From the NCBI GenBank assembly GCA_026874595.1, contig CM049307.1, positions 96,072,330-96,136,329 on the forward strand: a stretch of 64,000 bases of DNA, in the 5' to 3' direction. The stretch is from Sipunculus nudus. Its lineage: Eukaryota; Annelida; Sipuncula; Golfingiida; Sipunculidae. The notes under the pieces were generated by a model. The model saw only the letters and a program-made list of their open reading frames with translations, was not told the DNA's origin and did not search any database. The translations under genes were made by a program, and so were the position numbers. Below are positions 1 through 12,827 of this stretch, piece by piece. How positions within the stretch are numbered: the first letter of the stretch is position 1; every line of letters begins with the position of its first letter.

Positions 1-572
1 TGAAAGGTTTGGAATGAAAAGTCTAGCTTGAAATGTGTCCACAACCTTTTCAAAGAAGTGGATCCTGTGACCCTGACCTTTGACCTTGTGACCTCAAAAT
101 CGATAAGATTCTTCTCCCACTTATCAGGTGAGCTATATGTGAAAGATCAAAGTATTGGGATGACAGGTTTAGCTTAAAATGCATCCGGAAGCTTTTCAAA
201 GAAGTGGGTCCTGTGACCTTGATCTTTGACCTTGTGAACTCAAATAATTATGGTTCTTCCCCTGTTGGTAGATGAGCTGTGTGTGAAAGATGAAAGATTT
301 GGGATGAAAATTTTGGCTAAAAGAATTATTTCTGGGGGGTGCAAACACATCCCGTAACTTCGAGAATATAGGTTGCAGTGACCTAATTTCAGGTTTGCAA
401 GGAAATCTTTTTAGTACCTCTAAGACTGCATTGGGTTCATGACCCTAGCCAGTATAGTTACGATTTGTGCCCTGCTAAAGGACGGACGGCCGGCTGGACG
501 GACAGACGGAAGGACGACGAACAAAGACCCATCGCTATAGCCCAGCATGACTGAAAGTCAGCTGAGCTAAAA
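1..572 (+). mobile_element. Pearl-like element, 3' part with core repeats
   Basis: Two diverged copies of a core of roughly 150 bp containing TGACCTTTGACCT-like runs are followed by a GGTTGCAGTGACCTAATTTC segment, a GGACGGACGG-type tract (480-515) and the family's terminal hairpin ending GCTGAGCTAAAA (553-572). The 5' end lies outside the window. Confidence 0.6.
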
Positions 573-578
573 ACCATC

Positions 579-590
579 ATAATCAATAAT

Positions 591-625
<35 letters not shown>

Positions 626-633
626 CAACAATC
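579..633. repeat. (AAT)n microsatellite
   Basis: AATAAT repeats running into AACAACAAC directly after the pearl-like 3' end. Confidence 0.9.
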
Positions 634-1114
634 AGCTAAATGCCTATGTTAATATAATTTATACACACGTTATTTTTGTCAATAGTTGAAAGATATGAAA
701 AATAAAACCATCAGCCTGTTGGCCTTTGATCCTACTGTTCCACTGATTGACAGTAACACTGCATGGCTTGAACCGATGCATTGTTACTAATGATCCGAGT
801 ACTGGAATACAATGTTATACAATGTAAGCGCGCAATAATGAGATACAGGGGCGTCAATACATGGGGATGGGTTATACCCCCCCCCCCCCTCCCGACACAC
901 ACACACAAAAACAATGAACAATGCTTTCAACTACCAGCTATTCAGAGAATAAGATTTATATAATAACTATTACATATATTATTAGAATGACAGTTTTTTT
1001 ACAAATTTTCCATTTCTGGGTTTACTGTATTATATTATATAAATGAGCCTGGTTTAGAAGAAATTACTTTTAAACACAGCAAATCTAATCAAATTTTTTA
1101 AATATATATAAAAC

Positions 1115-1214
1115 GTAGAGTTACCCTCCGGTGTAACGTGCTCTATGGCCTTCAGAAAAAGTCAGAGCGATATAACACACAGAGCGAGCACTTAACACCG
1201 GAAGATAACTCTAC
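1115..1214. repeat. Foldback element, 29-bp inverted arms
   Basis: GTAGAGTTACCCTCCGGTGT at 1115 and its near-perfect inverse ending at 1214 form arms of about 29 bp around a 42-bp loop. No coding content is seen. It is probably a small palindromic MITE. Confidence 0.7.
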
Positions 1215-3867
1215 CATCGACACCAGCTCCAGTGACAGGTACGTTGTCGAGCACTCTTGTTAAACAAACCTGTCCAGAAAACCAATGTAAATATTTATAT
1301 ATATATATATATTAATATATTTATATTAAAATGCGGTCCCTCCCCAGTCCATTAACCAACCTTGAAAATAAATTGACGCCGTTGGCAACATACCTGTATG
1401 TGCGTCTCCGATATAGTAGCTGGCCTCGCTATGCTAAGAATATTTCGTCGAAAGGTGACACCAGTTGTGTATAGGATATGCCACATGTACAGACACGTGT
1501 ATAGAGACCCCAACAGATGTAACTAGTTAAGTCATCATGACGTATTTTAACACTAGATTATAAATATACAATACTCACGTAGGCGAAAGAAACAACAAGC
1601 GGTGAACACCGACTACAAGTCAGCCGACAGCACTGCTATACAAAGTGGTCGAAATTACTCATATGCTATGGGGGCAAAAGATGACGAAATTTTATGATGT
1701 AGCGGTTCATTGAAATCAGCTGTCAGTGACGCCGCCAAACTTGCGTACACAGGACGATCCCTTGTTGCAAAACGTCCGTTACAACCAGGACCACACCCAG
1801 AGAGGTAAATACCGTACTGCCTGGTTGTCACGGTGACTGTGGTCGCTCGTCCACGCGTTCAGGTGAAGGTTATACAGGCTGTACAACACCGACCCTCGTG
1901 TAAATACAAGGGCCTCTTGACCGGTGTCCACTATCTGTGTTAGGTCAATATTTTGTATCTGTCAACCGGGGCTTGGTAATATCATTCAGGCTAAATCAAT
2001 AATTAACATATGCGGTGCGGAAAATTACCACCGTTAATGTTTGCAGTATTTAGTTATGTAGATGTTTATATTTCATAAACTTTTCTATTTCCACTTAATG
2101 ACAGTGTTCCATATACTGCACAATTTTCCCTTGTTCCTGTGCAAAATTCATCATTATAAAATCGTATCAACTTGATAAGACATTTAATCGTGTCCATTCG
2201 ACAGTTCTAAAAATGTAACATTTTTTATCTGGACTGAGTTAACATGTCATGCATGAGTACTATATACCATGCGCAAATCATTACTGCATTAGTCATCGTT
2301 AACCCTTTTTTCATAATTCTTTTTCGAAACGATATAAGTGATAAACTGCCTTTAATTGTATACTTAATTCTGAAGAACAGTTTACATCTGCGGCCACATT
2401 GCAATTATACCGGACAAATAAGAAGAAATAAAGACGTACATAATACAACAACTTACAGAAGCATACCTGAACATACAGTAATTCTCATTCCGTATGCAGA
2501 GTATCACAAGTAATAAACAGACCTTTTCCACCGGCATGCCGTTGTCGTCTGTAGGTTCGGGTCCTTTTTAAATCAAACAGATTCATGGCACAAAGACACA
2601 CAGGAACCCCACTTCTAATGTTCAGACAGGATTTTTTTTCTTACTTCGTTTGACATACATCAAATAGTCCATTTTTGTTTATATAACGGACCAAAACTGT
2701 TCCTGTCCAATTTCACCAACAAATGTCGCAAGTGTGGTTGGAAAGATCTATTTAATTGTAATGTGACAAAAGATGCCTCTCTGAAATCGTGATGACATAT
2801 TGCATATGAAAACATCATACTGAAGTGGAAGAAGACGGCAAATCCCTGACAATTGCGAATAATCAGGTCACTGACAGGTGGCGCTGTTTTAACAGCCTCA
2901 TAATAGACCTATTTCTCCGGGCATAACTGACATTGTGCTGCGGCAATCTTCCGGAAAATTACCCTGCCACGAAGGTTATGCAAGATATGTCTGTCTTTAT
3001 CAGTTGAACTGTTTGTCTGTTGGCAGGACTACATAAAATCTACTGGATTGATTCTATTTAAACGGGGGGGGGGGATAAGGAAGATTTTATAAAATCTGGG
3101 TGCAGACCAGAATAAACGCTCTTCTGGGTGCTATCGTGTTTGTTATATGATGTTGGCTATATCTTATTATTAATGATATACATTTGTGATTTCTAGTGTC
3201 ATTGCATTACGATTATCGTTTAATCGTAAGATTATAATTACAGAAAAAAGGAAACAGGCGCCAATCCTGAACCCGCATGGCCCCGACCCCGCAGACTGTT
3301 TTAGTAACACGTGTGAATGATTATAAAGCCGTTTGATATATCATTCTGATGACCTTGTACATGCACAGAGTGAGTAATTTTGTGTGGCGGACACAATGTG
3401 GGTATACATTGCCGGGGGCACATTGAGGTTGTATGTCAGTTAACTTGACCATAATGACCAACGGCGTGACCCCTCCCATTGGGACGCTGACCTGTGCCAA
3501 GCCGTTTATAATCAAAGCCACACCCGCCTGGCCGTGTACATCTCCTGAGTAGACTTACCCTCATCACGTGTCGGATTCTAATATTTCAAGCATTAGTACA
3601 ATATACTCGCGTTTAACCGATCAAAGTTTTCTTTATGTAAACAGAGTACCACGTTTAAATGATTTTCAAATTGATTGTTATTTGACGTATACTACATATA
3701 ATATAATAAGTATACATGTCTTACGGACAGCTTGCTTACTTTTGGGTTTACTAATGTTGTACTTCAAATATACAGCCAGGTATCCCATGGACTTATTTAC
3801 AAAAAAAGACTGCAGAACTTTATTTGAAAATATTTGTTCCTATACTATTCAAAATAAAAATGAAAAC
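1215..3867. other. Intergenic stretch, no gene recognised
   Basis: AT-rich DNA with a more GC-rich patch at about 1570-1960. On the minus strand that patch ends in CGCCTAC|GTGAGT (donor at 1576), so it could be an untranslated first exon, but no start codon opens a useful frame. A G run lies at 3064-3073. The 2870-2910 and 3365-3545 parts are old duplicates of 6560-7020. Confidence 0.4.
3365..3545 (+). repeat. Old duplicated segment, copy 1 (partner 6852-7015)
   Basis: It shares with 6852-7015 the ordered blocks GTATGTCAGTTAACTTGACC, GCGTGACC, AAGCCGTTTATAATCAAAG and CCTGGCCGTGTAC, with many substitutions. Not recognised as coding. Confidence 0.45.
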
Positions 3868-5462
3868 AATCAAATGACCCATGGGTCATGACGCGCAGCC
3901 GACTGAAATGTTGACAAAATGTCCTTGCACAGACAACTAATAAAGATAATGTAGGTGGCATCATTGTTCATGCATATTAGCTTAAGTTCATCAAGACCCA
4001 AAAGCACAACAAATTTGATGACAATCCAACCAGCCTTTCATGAGAAATCTGGCAATTTGTGTGTATTTCTCATTATTTCTGGGGTGCTCAAACATACCCC
4101 AAAACTCTGAGGATATAGCTCACTATGACCCAATTTCAGGTTTCTGGGGAGAACTTTTGAGGAACTCTGAGAATATAGCTCACTGTGACCCAATTTCAGG
4201 TTTCTGGGGAGAACTTTTGAGGAACTCTCAGGATATCCAGTTAGAAGATTCTGGGCTAAATGGTTATGATTTGTGCCCTACTTTGGTATCAAATATTCAA
4301 TTATTCTAAGGGGTGCTTATAAGCCCCATAGCACAGAAAATATGGGTAACAGAGACCTCAATTCATGTTTCCAAGGAGACTTTTCATAGACCTCCCTGGA
4401 TTTTAGGTAAGAAGATTCCAGGTCCAATGTTTACGATATGTGCCCTGCTTTGGTATCAAAATTCTAATTATTATTATATTAGGGGGTGCTTATAAGCCCC
4501 ATAGCTCAGAAAATATGGGTAACAGAGACTTAATTTCAAGTTTCCAAGTATATTTAACAGATTCCCTGGATGTCAAGTTAGAAGATTCTAGGACCCATGG
4601 TTACCATTTGTGTCCTGTTAATGGATGACCGCATCTTGAAGGTCTTAAAAATAGAAAAACAAATGTTTTTAAAAATTTTTGTGGTGCCACCAGTCTGCAT
4701 GAACTGATGAAACACTCCATGATGAATATGCATGCAAAGAATCAGGGTGATCAATGCATTAGTTGTTCAGATACTGGAGCTTTTGTATCAATTTTTTAGT
4801 TATTCTGGGAGGTAATTCTAAGCCAAATAAATCGGAGGATATTGGTAACAGAGACCTAATTTCAGGTTTCCATGGAGTTTTTTATGGACCTCCCAGGATG
4901 TCAAGAAATAAGATTTTAGTTAAAATGGTTATGATTTGTGCCCTGTTAACAGACGACCACATCTTTGAAAGTCTCAAAAATAAAGATAAAAATGCGTAAA
5001 AACTCAAAGAAGTCCAGGTGGCGCCACCAGTCTGCAGGAATTGATGAAACACTATATGATGCATATGCATGCAAAGAATAATGCCGATCAATGCATTAGT
5101 TGTTCAGATACCAGAGCTTTTGTATCAAATTTTAGGTATTCTGGGGGGGGGGGGTACTTCTGAGCCCCATAGCTCAGACAATATTGGTTAAAAAAGACCT
5201 AATTCCAGGTTTCCAAGGAGACTTTCCATGGACTTATCTTGATGTAAAGTAAGAAGATTCCAGGTTCAACGGTTACGATTTGTGCCCTGTTAACAGATGA
5301 CTGCATCTTTTAAGGTCTCAAAAACAGACAAAAAATTGTAAAAAATTCGCAGATTCCAGGTCCATTTCCTTGTTAACGGACAGACGGCCGGATGGCTGGA
5401 CGGACGACGGACAAAGAATGATCGCTATAGCTCAGATAACTTATAGTCTGCTGAGCTAAAAT
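3868..5462 (+). mobile_element. Pearl-like (HINE-type) element, nearly complete
   Basis: It starts with the palindrome GACCCATGGGTC and GCGCAGCCGA. It continues through about seven diverged cores of about 170 bp (shared phrases: GGGGTGCTTATAAGCCCCAT, AATTTCAGGTTTCCAAGGAG, GGTTACGATTTGTGCCCTG). It then reaches an ACGGACGG-type tract (about 5380-5412) and the terminal hairpin GCTCAGATAACTTATAGTC...GCTGAGCTAAAA. Two cores carry the GGTGGCGCCACC palindrome or a variant. Organisation matches pearl/CvA elements of bivalves; no protein is encoded. Confidence 0.7.
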
Positions 5463-8376
5463 AAGTTCTGCTTGGCAAACATATCTTTCAGAAAGCATAA
5501 AATCATGATAAAATTGGCAATTTGAATAAATGTTTCATTGAAATATTGGTATGGAATTCAAATAAATGTTTCATTGAAATTTGGATAATCTATCTGATTT
5601 ACAGATTAACCTGTTTTCCTGAAATATGTAGAGCGTATCAGTTAGAGTAATTAACATATCCTGACCTTACAGGCCGAGTTTATATGGAATACCATTTACC
5701 CCCCCCCCCCCCCCCCCCCGATCAGACTGTACTTGGGATGATAATGTCTTCACCAGATGACATACTTTGATCCCCGCATGACACTACACGGTACAACTTG
5801 CTGTACATAACTGTACGTGACAAACACAGATCTGTATGTGCTTTATCTCTCAAAGGATTTAAGATACAATAATTTCATGGTGCACAGCCGATAATCTTGA
5901 CATTATGTTATGATTGAGGAATTAACAATTTGTACCCTTTCATCATATTTGAAGAACAAATGGTAGTACTGCATTCCGTGTACGTATGATTCACAAAATA
6001 CGCCGGTATATGTTATAAACCTATACGCTGATCATAGCTGATCAGCGAAATATACCCTTCCAAATGCGAATGTAAATCCCATCTTTATGATGACTGCTGT
6101 TATGTTCTGCGACTTGGACAAATTAACTTTCAATTTACGCCAACAGAAAAATGCAACTAACATGCAGAAAGATCTGTCAATATAAAGAATCGAAACGGAA
6201 TGTTCTTCGGACACAGTGGTTTTTGTTCGAAAGTATAGGTAAAACATATTTTTTCGGTCTTCTGGTGAGGTCTAAACGCTTGAGGCGTTGTCGAAATTGA
6301 CGGAAATATTTGTTTCCTTATTTAGGTTTTCAGTTGGGTGTTTCCATTTGGCAGGTGTTGTCATTCTGACGTCTCGGTAGGTTCTCTTTAGTCGGATAAG
6401 TAAAACTGCTCGAACAGAACGTTACGCCCAGCTGAAGAAGACATAATGCGTATAAAAACCTCTAACTACAGTTAAGGAAGGATATAACCTCGCTTCATTG
6501 ACATATATTATGGTTAAACCCAGGGTTATGAGAAGCTCTTAATTTTCACTGGAAAACATCATTAGTTCAGCTGGTCACAGACAGATTGCGCTGTTCCCAC
6601 GGCCTCATTGCCTCATGCTACACGCAATTTTCATGGGCCAAACTGAAGGTTTGCTGCTGTGATTTACTGCGTGATGACCGCATGTTATGAAATATAATGT
6701 GTTTTATATTTACAACCATACAATCATCAGTATTATTTCCATTACATTTAACATATTACAGCAATGGTATCGCCTGGCCCTGTCCACGCAAGCTCGTATG
6801 AATAACAATATGTTGGTTTAGAATAACATTCTACTAACCAGCTTCAGGCACTGCGAGTACAATTTTCTGTGATGGACTGTAGGAGGGACACTTCCGGCCC
6901 TAGATGTCAGACGTGATATTTCAATTAACTCGACCAAATGTCATATAGCGTGACCTCTGTGATGAGGACTACTGCTAAGCCGATTATTAATAATTTCGTA
7001 TCCCGCCGGTCCTGTACGTCAGTATTATAATCCAGATGATTATAGCAGAAGGACAGACGATCGTTCTCCTGATCCGGTATTCAACCTGACCCAGTAGTTG
7101 TCGGTCAGTGTCAGTCAAAAAGTAATAATATGACTAGATGTATGCAAACACTGAGCGATAATGGAGAATCGGCTATGGGGTGTAAGACCTTAGGTATGAG
7201 GTCAAGATCAAAATAAATATCAGGTGCAAATCTGTAAGCCTGGCTAATATTGTGTTTTAATGTCAGGTTTTGAAAATCAGTCATATTGGAAATCTAGTGC
7301 AAACAGAAAATGACATAAGAAAAATAAAAAGGAAAAAAATTATATCAACCCAATAATAATGCCCAAATATGTATATAGAAATAAACAGACGAGCCCTTAC
7401 AAGCCTTCTTCCCTACCATGAGCGGCTTAATTAACATTTCAGCTCAACAGAATCGGAATAATAAGATCAATTTTACTATGCCTTGGTGTGGCATACAGGC
7501 CACAGTGATACACATGCCACAGTGATAACACAGGTATTATTTGATAATGGAAAGAACACTGCACAGACTCTGATTAACAATTTAAGCGAACGACTCTGCT
7601 GTCTAGGGAACGCAACAGAAAGCGTTTCCTTGTAAAGTATCAAATTCTGATTTTAAAGTTTGACAGTTGACACAAGTAGTCCGGGCCGACCCAGGGTGCA
7701 TAAACAGAAGGGATTCGTTTCGAGTAGAAACGACCTCTGGCGGAAGGTTAGGGCGAGAAAAACTGCACAGTAATCCAAAAATAGACTGAAGCATAAACTC
7801 AATGTATAAAATCGCTGAGCGATCCCAAGTGAAGCCTCTATCATTCACAAAATAAGAGTGTACAGTTAAGTGAAAGCACACTATGTTAAAACAACTAACT
7901 CGAAGCAAGAGCGAGTAGTTACGCTAATGCAGTGTACACATTCGCAGCAGGAGTGTTAAATATGTGGACGAAATTTGATTTTAAAAAAAGGTAAACACGC
8001 CCTAGTGTAAAAAAAAAATCCATTGGTGTTAACAAATTCGTTTAGTTCTAAGTAAAAAGTGTGTATACAAATGGAAAATAAAACAATTATTAGCCAGTTA
8101 ACGACCTGATTGGCTTAGTTGTTAACGTGTGATGTGGTATTTATTGAGAACAGAAAAATGTAAATAATACGAAAACGCTGACCTGGGGTCGACATGGCCG
8201 CCCTACTTGTAGACCTTGTGTACGGCCAGTCTGTATGTTCACGTTGAGTGACTGTTTAAGTTCAGGGAGAACACATGCTGTTCAAAGAACAATAAGTCAT
8301 CCCAGATGTACCATCAACTTGGATATGCCTGGACAACACATGGTGGCGTACATCTTACGTTGGTCAGGTTCAGATA
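5463..8376. other. Intergenic stretch, no gene recognised
   Basis: AT-rich DNA with a run of about 22 C (5698-5719) and the second copy of an old duplication (about 6560-7015). The 7600-7780 part resembles, in inverse orientation, 31310-31470. No frame with domain-like features was seen. Confidence 0.4.
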
Positions 8377-8530
8377 CAGGGACGGATTCAGGAAGGGTAT
8401 AGTGGCCAAAACCTAGGAAGACTAATGAAAACTTTGAATAGGTCCTCAGGTCCGGAAAGTAATGGTGGTTATAAGAATATATTTAAAATCCTTAAAAAAG
8501 ATCGCGGTGGCTGGATCCCCCCCTGACCTT
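8377..8530 (+). mobile_element. Diverged MITE of the CAGGGGCGGATCCAGG family
   Basis: It begins CAGGGACGGATTCAGGAAGG and contains the family's GGAAGACTAATGAAA and CTTAAAAAAG phrases, ending near CTGGATCCCCCCC. Better copies lie at 28028 and 57758. Confidence 0.5.
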
Positions 8531-9735
8531 CTTGATTCGCTAATGAAATTTAATAGTTTTCGCAGTGAACACCTGTGTTAGTTAGGGATGTGGCACTGGC
8601 GTAATTTGAAATTAGAATTATGCCCGAATGAAAACTGAAACTATACGAATAGGGTTTGAACCCGCGTGTGAACTTTCTTTCAGAAATGGCGTGCATTTCA
8701 TCAATTTGTCTGGAAAACCCATTTTATTTCTTATTAATCTACTAAGAAGACTCTTTTAGGGTATATATATTATAAATTTTACACATATGATTATGTAAAT
8801 ACAATATTTAATATTTGTTTTGTTTTTCTTTGTCTGGTGCAATCCTGGTGTAAAAGTAGTGAATTCGTCAAAATACTGCATTGAAAATGCAAATTCGATG
8901 TCTTATTATTTCAGAATTTTCAAATACGTGTAAGGGGGATGCCCCCTCTCATACCCGCCCCTGTTCGGTTGCTAACGCGCCCTCAAACTCGCTACACTTG
9001 CAGAATGCCCCCTCCCTACTTTTAAAAACACTCAAAAGCCTATGATATATACATACCCCCCCCCCCCCCCCAAATTTAAAAGCGCTATAAAGGCTCTGAT
9101 TTTACGTTTGTCAATGATGCCCACAACTATGTAACTAGATCTGCAGCATGAGGCCACCTATCAGTGCCGAAACAGAGAAATACGTTCTACAAAAATAGTT
9201 TCCATTCTATATACCTATGACCATTATCTCTAAGGAAAGGTCATCTTGGAAATCGGGACAGATAGCGCTAAAGTAAGACGTATTTAAGCAAAAATAGGCT
9301 TCCCTGGTGAAAGTTTGGCGATTGTAGGAACAAATTCATTAATTTAAGGGGGTGCAGAATAAGTCTTGAGACCATGTCCACCTTAGAAGTATAAGAGCGG
9401 GGGGGAATTGCTGCTTACATCTGGGTGTCCATTCGTCAGTGCACAAGTGTATACGAAGTTAGGAACACTTTTAGGAAGGGGAAAGAGGGGTTCCTTACGT
9501 TATGTACAATTATATTAATACCTTAAATAAATTAGAATAACCTCGAATAATCTCAGAATAATATTGTAATTTTGTGTTTTCACAAACTTTCATAAGACTT
9601 TATTTAATTATAAGTATAGTTTCGATGATCAGGTGCAAGTGTCTGCCTTCATTAATTTCACCAAAAGACTGTCACAATAATGTAATAATTGATATAATAG
9701 GAAGTTTTGATTAGCCAGAAGACGGTCATAACTTT

Positions 9736-9759
9736 TGACGTCAGCAAGCATATATAAAG
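9736..9759 (+). promoter_or_regulatory. CRE plus TATA core promoter
   Basis: A perfect TGACGTCA at 9736-9743 is followed by TATATAAAG at 9751-9759. This spacing and order are typical of a cAMP/bZIP-responsive TATA promoter. Transcription would start near 9780. The leader that follows is less AT-rich than its surroundings. Confidence 0.45.
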
Positions 9760-9883
9760 ACTTGATTCAGACGAATTTCGCTAGAAGTGCCCGATCAGCG
9801 TGCCAGTTCGGTATAGCCTGACAATATCTGCAGTCCCAGGGCAGTTCTGAGTGTACCAGAAGTCAAGACAACCGAGATATGAT

Positions 9884-10024
9884 ATGATGTCTATAAGCGT
9901 AGATAGTCTATGTCTGAGGAAGGCCACGGTGATTTCTCTTCAACGGATATCAGAGCGAGTATCGCATTTTGCCGATGGACTGGATATCGCTGTGTTAAAG
10001 CATATTTTGCTACCTAAAACTTGA
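9884..10024 (+). CDS. Short ORF behind the CRE/TATA promoter, unknown product
   Basis: About 100 bases after the predicted start site, ATGATG opens a 46-codon frame that starts MMSISVDSLCLRKATVISLQ and ends ILLPKT. A two-codon upstream ORF (9879-9887) overlaps its start. There are no recognised domains, no signal peptide and no membrane segment. It may be a small protein, or only the 5' exon of a longer transcript (GTGATT at about 9934 could be a donor). Confidence 0.25.
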   Translation: MMSISVDSLCLRKATVISLQRISERVSHFADGLDIAVLKHILLPKT

Positions 10025-12437
10025 TGATTCCAAAAGACATCAGCTGTGAAAGACATTGATTCTTAGTCTAGATAGAATAGTTTGTGCGTGTTGCGTAAAC
10101 TGTACCTCGAGAGGTTAACGAGTGTATTTCAACTGTTGAAGTTCGGGTCTCCTTGTTACTGGGAGTGGACAGATAGTATTGTGAACACAGCGTGTACAAA
10201 CCTGAGCCGGGCAGCGCAATATTCCGATGTCACGTGTGTCATGTGATCAGGAGAAGTATAAACAAAGATACTGCTCTGTGTATTGTATCTAACGGACTTA
10301 GTGCTTATTTCTTTGTTGAATATAGGACGTTAGTAATCATCAGTGCTTGTACATATGGAGCGCTTCTCCAGAGAATGTCTTCTTTCTTTGATATATTGAT
10401 TTGTTCTGTTAACATGTCTTATTCATTTTTTTGGAGTGTACGTATGTGATTGTTTCAGCCAGTTGGTTTGACATTTAAAAGAACCTGGTTGTTACATCTG
10501 TAGTGGTGTGACACTTAGATATAATAATCTGGTAGTCAGGATAGTTAATTTGTTCAAAACATTGAGAAATATCACCCCCCCCCCCCCCACACACACACAC
10601 ACCTCCAATAATTATATTGCATGGGTAAGCAGTAGCCACCTGTTTCCTGCACCTCCTCTCGTTATAAGTGTCAACTGAGCTGATGGCCTATCTTGCTCAT
10701 TACCACTCGCGTGTCATCATCAGTTAGAGGATGGAATGGCTGAACTGACGCTGACCCTTTATTGGAATATCCGCTTATTTGTTAATTAGATCCCCATAAT
10801 AATACTACCAGTGATAAGCCCCAGGCACGCAGGCTTTTGTGCCCCGTGTTACACATAACACTACACCTGACCGCTATGACAGAGAAACAGACATTATACA
10901 ATACATGACAAACAATACACACTTTACGACCCGGAGTCTTTAATGTTTGCTTTCTATAGATTCCAGGGTTCGTTGAAGTGTTACTATCCTTACTAAGTTA
11001 ATATCATAATTGGACATAGTACAGGCTAATGCTGAACGATTTTGAAAACGAATGAAGCGGGTAGGGGGTGGGGGCTCATCAGTTTCGAACCTAATGAAAC
11101 TATATAGAGACATTTTTACTCTATATAATCTTCATTCACAATGACCAGTCTCTCTGTTCTCGTTCTATTTTTGTTCCCTGCTTCTTTTTTTCAATTAATG
11201 TGACATTTCAGGTGCGTAGCCAGGGGGTTACGCAGGGGGCCGGCGCACTACCCGTCCACCCCTCCCCAATATCCCGAATCCCATCCAACTTTTAAAGTTA
11301 TATTAACAATATACTTTCCCGACGCTATAGAAATATTATTGGTGGAAACAAAAATACAAATATTCATTAAGTTTCATTTCAGTATTCTTTCATTTTGAAA
11401 CATTTTATACAGCATTTTATACATACAAATCTATTCCTGGGATATTATTCGTGTCCGTCATGATATTACAAATAAATCGGATTTATCTTTATACATCATA
11501 CATCCAAAACATTAACCGTGAATTTTTTTAACACTTTTTCAACCATTTTCAATTTTCATTTATGCTGTGACACTTTTTTGAGAATTGAAAATGTTACACA
11601 TATATTGGAATTCTAGACTGCTTCTCAGCGGAATCTAAAACTTTCTTGGAATTACATCTCGACTATCTCAACCGAATATACAATTTATACACACACATAT
11701 ATAAATGTATATATATCATTTATACATAATATATATAACATATGTATAAATTGTATGTTCGTGTCTCGATTAATTTGCTTCCCCCCCCCCCCCCCCTTCT
11801 TCGGTAAAACCTCCATTCGCCCTTGACGCCTGTCCACAACGGGAAACAGATGTTTGCCCCAGACTATCTTGCTAGTCACATTGAGCGTATACATATGGTC
11901 CACGCCCTCTCATCCCCCCCCCCCCCCCCCCCCCCCCCAGTCACCGAACATAATCTTTTTAACACATGACAGGTATACAGCTGCACGGTAATTCGTATTG
12001 ACGTACAATTGTGTCAAACACGTTATCTGTCACACACACCAATAAACCTGGCTGAAACAGCAGACTCTGAGCGCTGTAACTTGAAAAAAAAACTAAAATA
12101 AACCAACGTTTTAACGCATCATTGGAAAACTTTATCTGTATAGCATTCGTTTTGGTGGCTATAAAAGTACGTATAGTTTGGTCACAGGTTTATTATATAA
12201 ACTGGTTTAGAAAAGCCACGGCAAAGCATCCGTTTAGAACTGGTTGACGCAAAGATGAGACAAAGACCGTATTTATACCATAGATTAAATTCGTTGATTC
12301 TCAAAATCCCAAGAGTTATATGTCGGAGTTTGCGCGAGGAAAGAAAATAATGTGTCTATGACTCCCAAGCAATACAAAAATGATATCTAAATATGACATA
12401 TTAACATCATAAAGATACTGATTCTCACACACTCACA

Positions 12438-12494
<57 letters not shown>

Positions 12495-12827
12495 TTAATA
12501 TTAACACTATTAATCGGAGTGCTAAGCACATACATAACTTTTTGCAGGCTTCGTAGGCCTGCATAAGGGGCCTTTGGGTATACATTTTGTAGATATATAT
12601 ATGAAGTACTGAGATAATTAACATTTTGTACTTTTTGTACCATCAAATTTCCAAACTGATGTCATATATGAGCAAAACTGGTGATCTGGTATTTATGCAT
12701 TTGATGTGGTTCACTAAAACTAATTTTGCGACAATGTACATATATTCAAGAGTTATACCTAATATAGTTTTCGTCTGTCTATATATATGTTCGGTCATAA
12801 AATTGTGGAATATGGTGTCTAGCGTAC
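10025..12827. other. Intergenic stretch, no gene recognised
   Basis: It holds poly-C tracts (10574-10588, 11780-11796, 11916-11938), a CAGGTGCGTAGCCAGGGGG start typical of DNA-transposon ends at 11211, and a long (TA)n. The frame at 10192-10449 lies downstream of the CRE/TATA promoter but shows no recognisable protein. Confidence 0.4.
12441..12488. repeat. (TA)n microsatellite
   Basis: About 24 uninterrupted TA units after CACACTCACACCA. Frames of the IYIYIY type across it are artefacts. Confidence 0.95.

Noticed and set aside
11211-11830. CAGGTGCGTAGCCAGGGGG as the start of a DNA transposon
   Set aside because: No matching inverted end or target duplication was found nearby, so only a fragment is noted.
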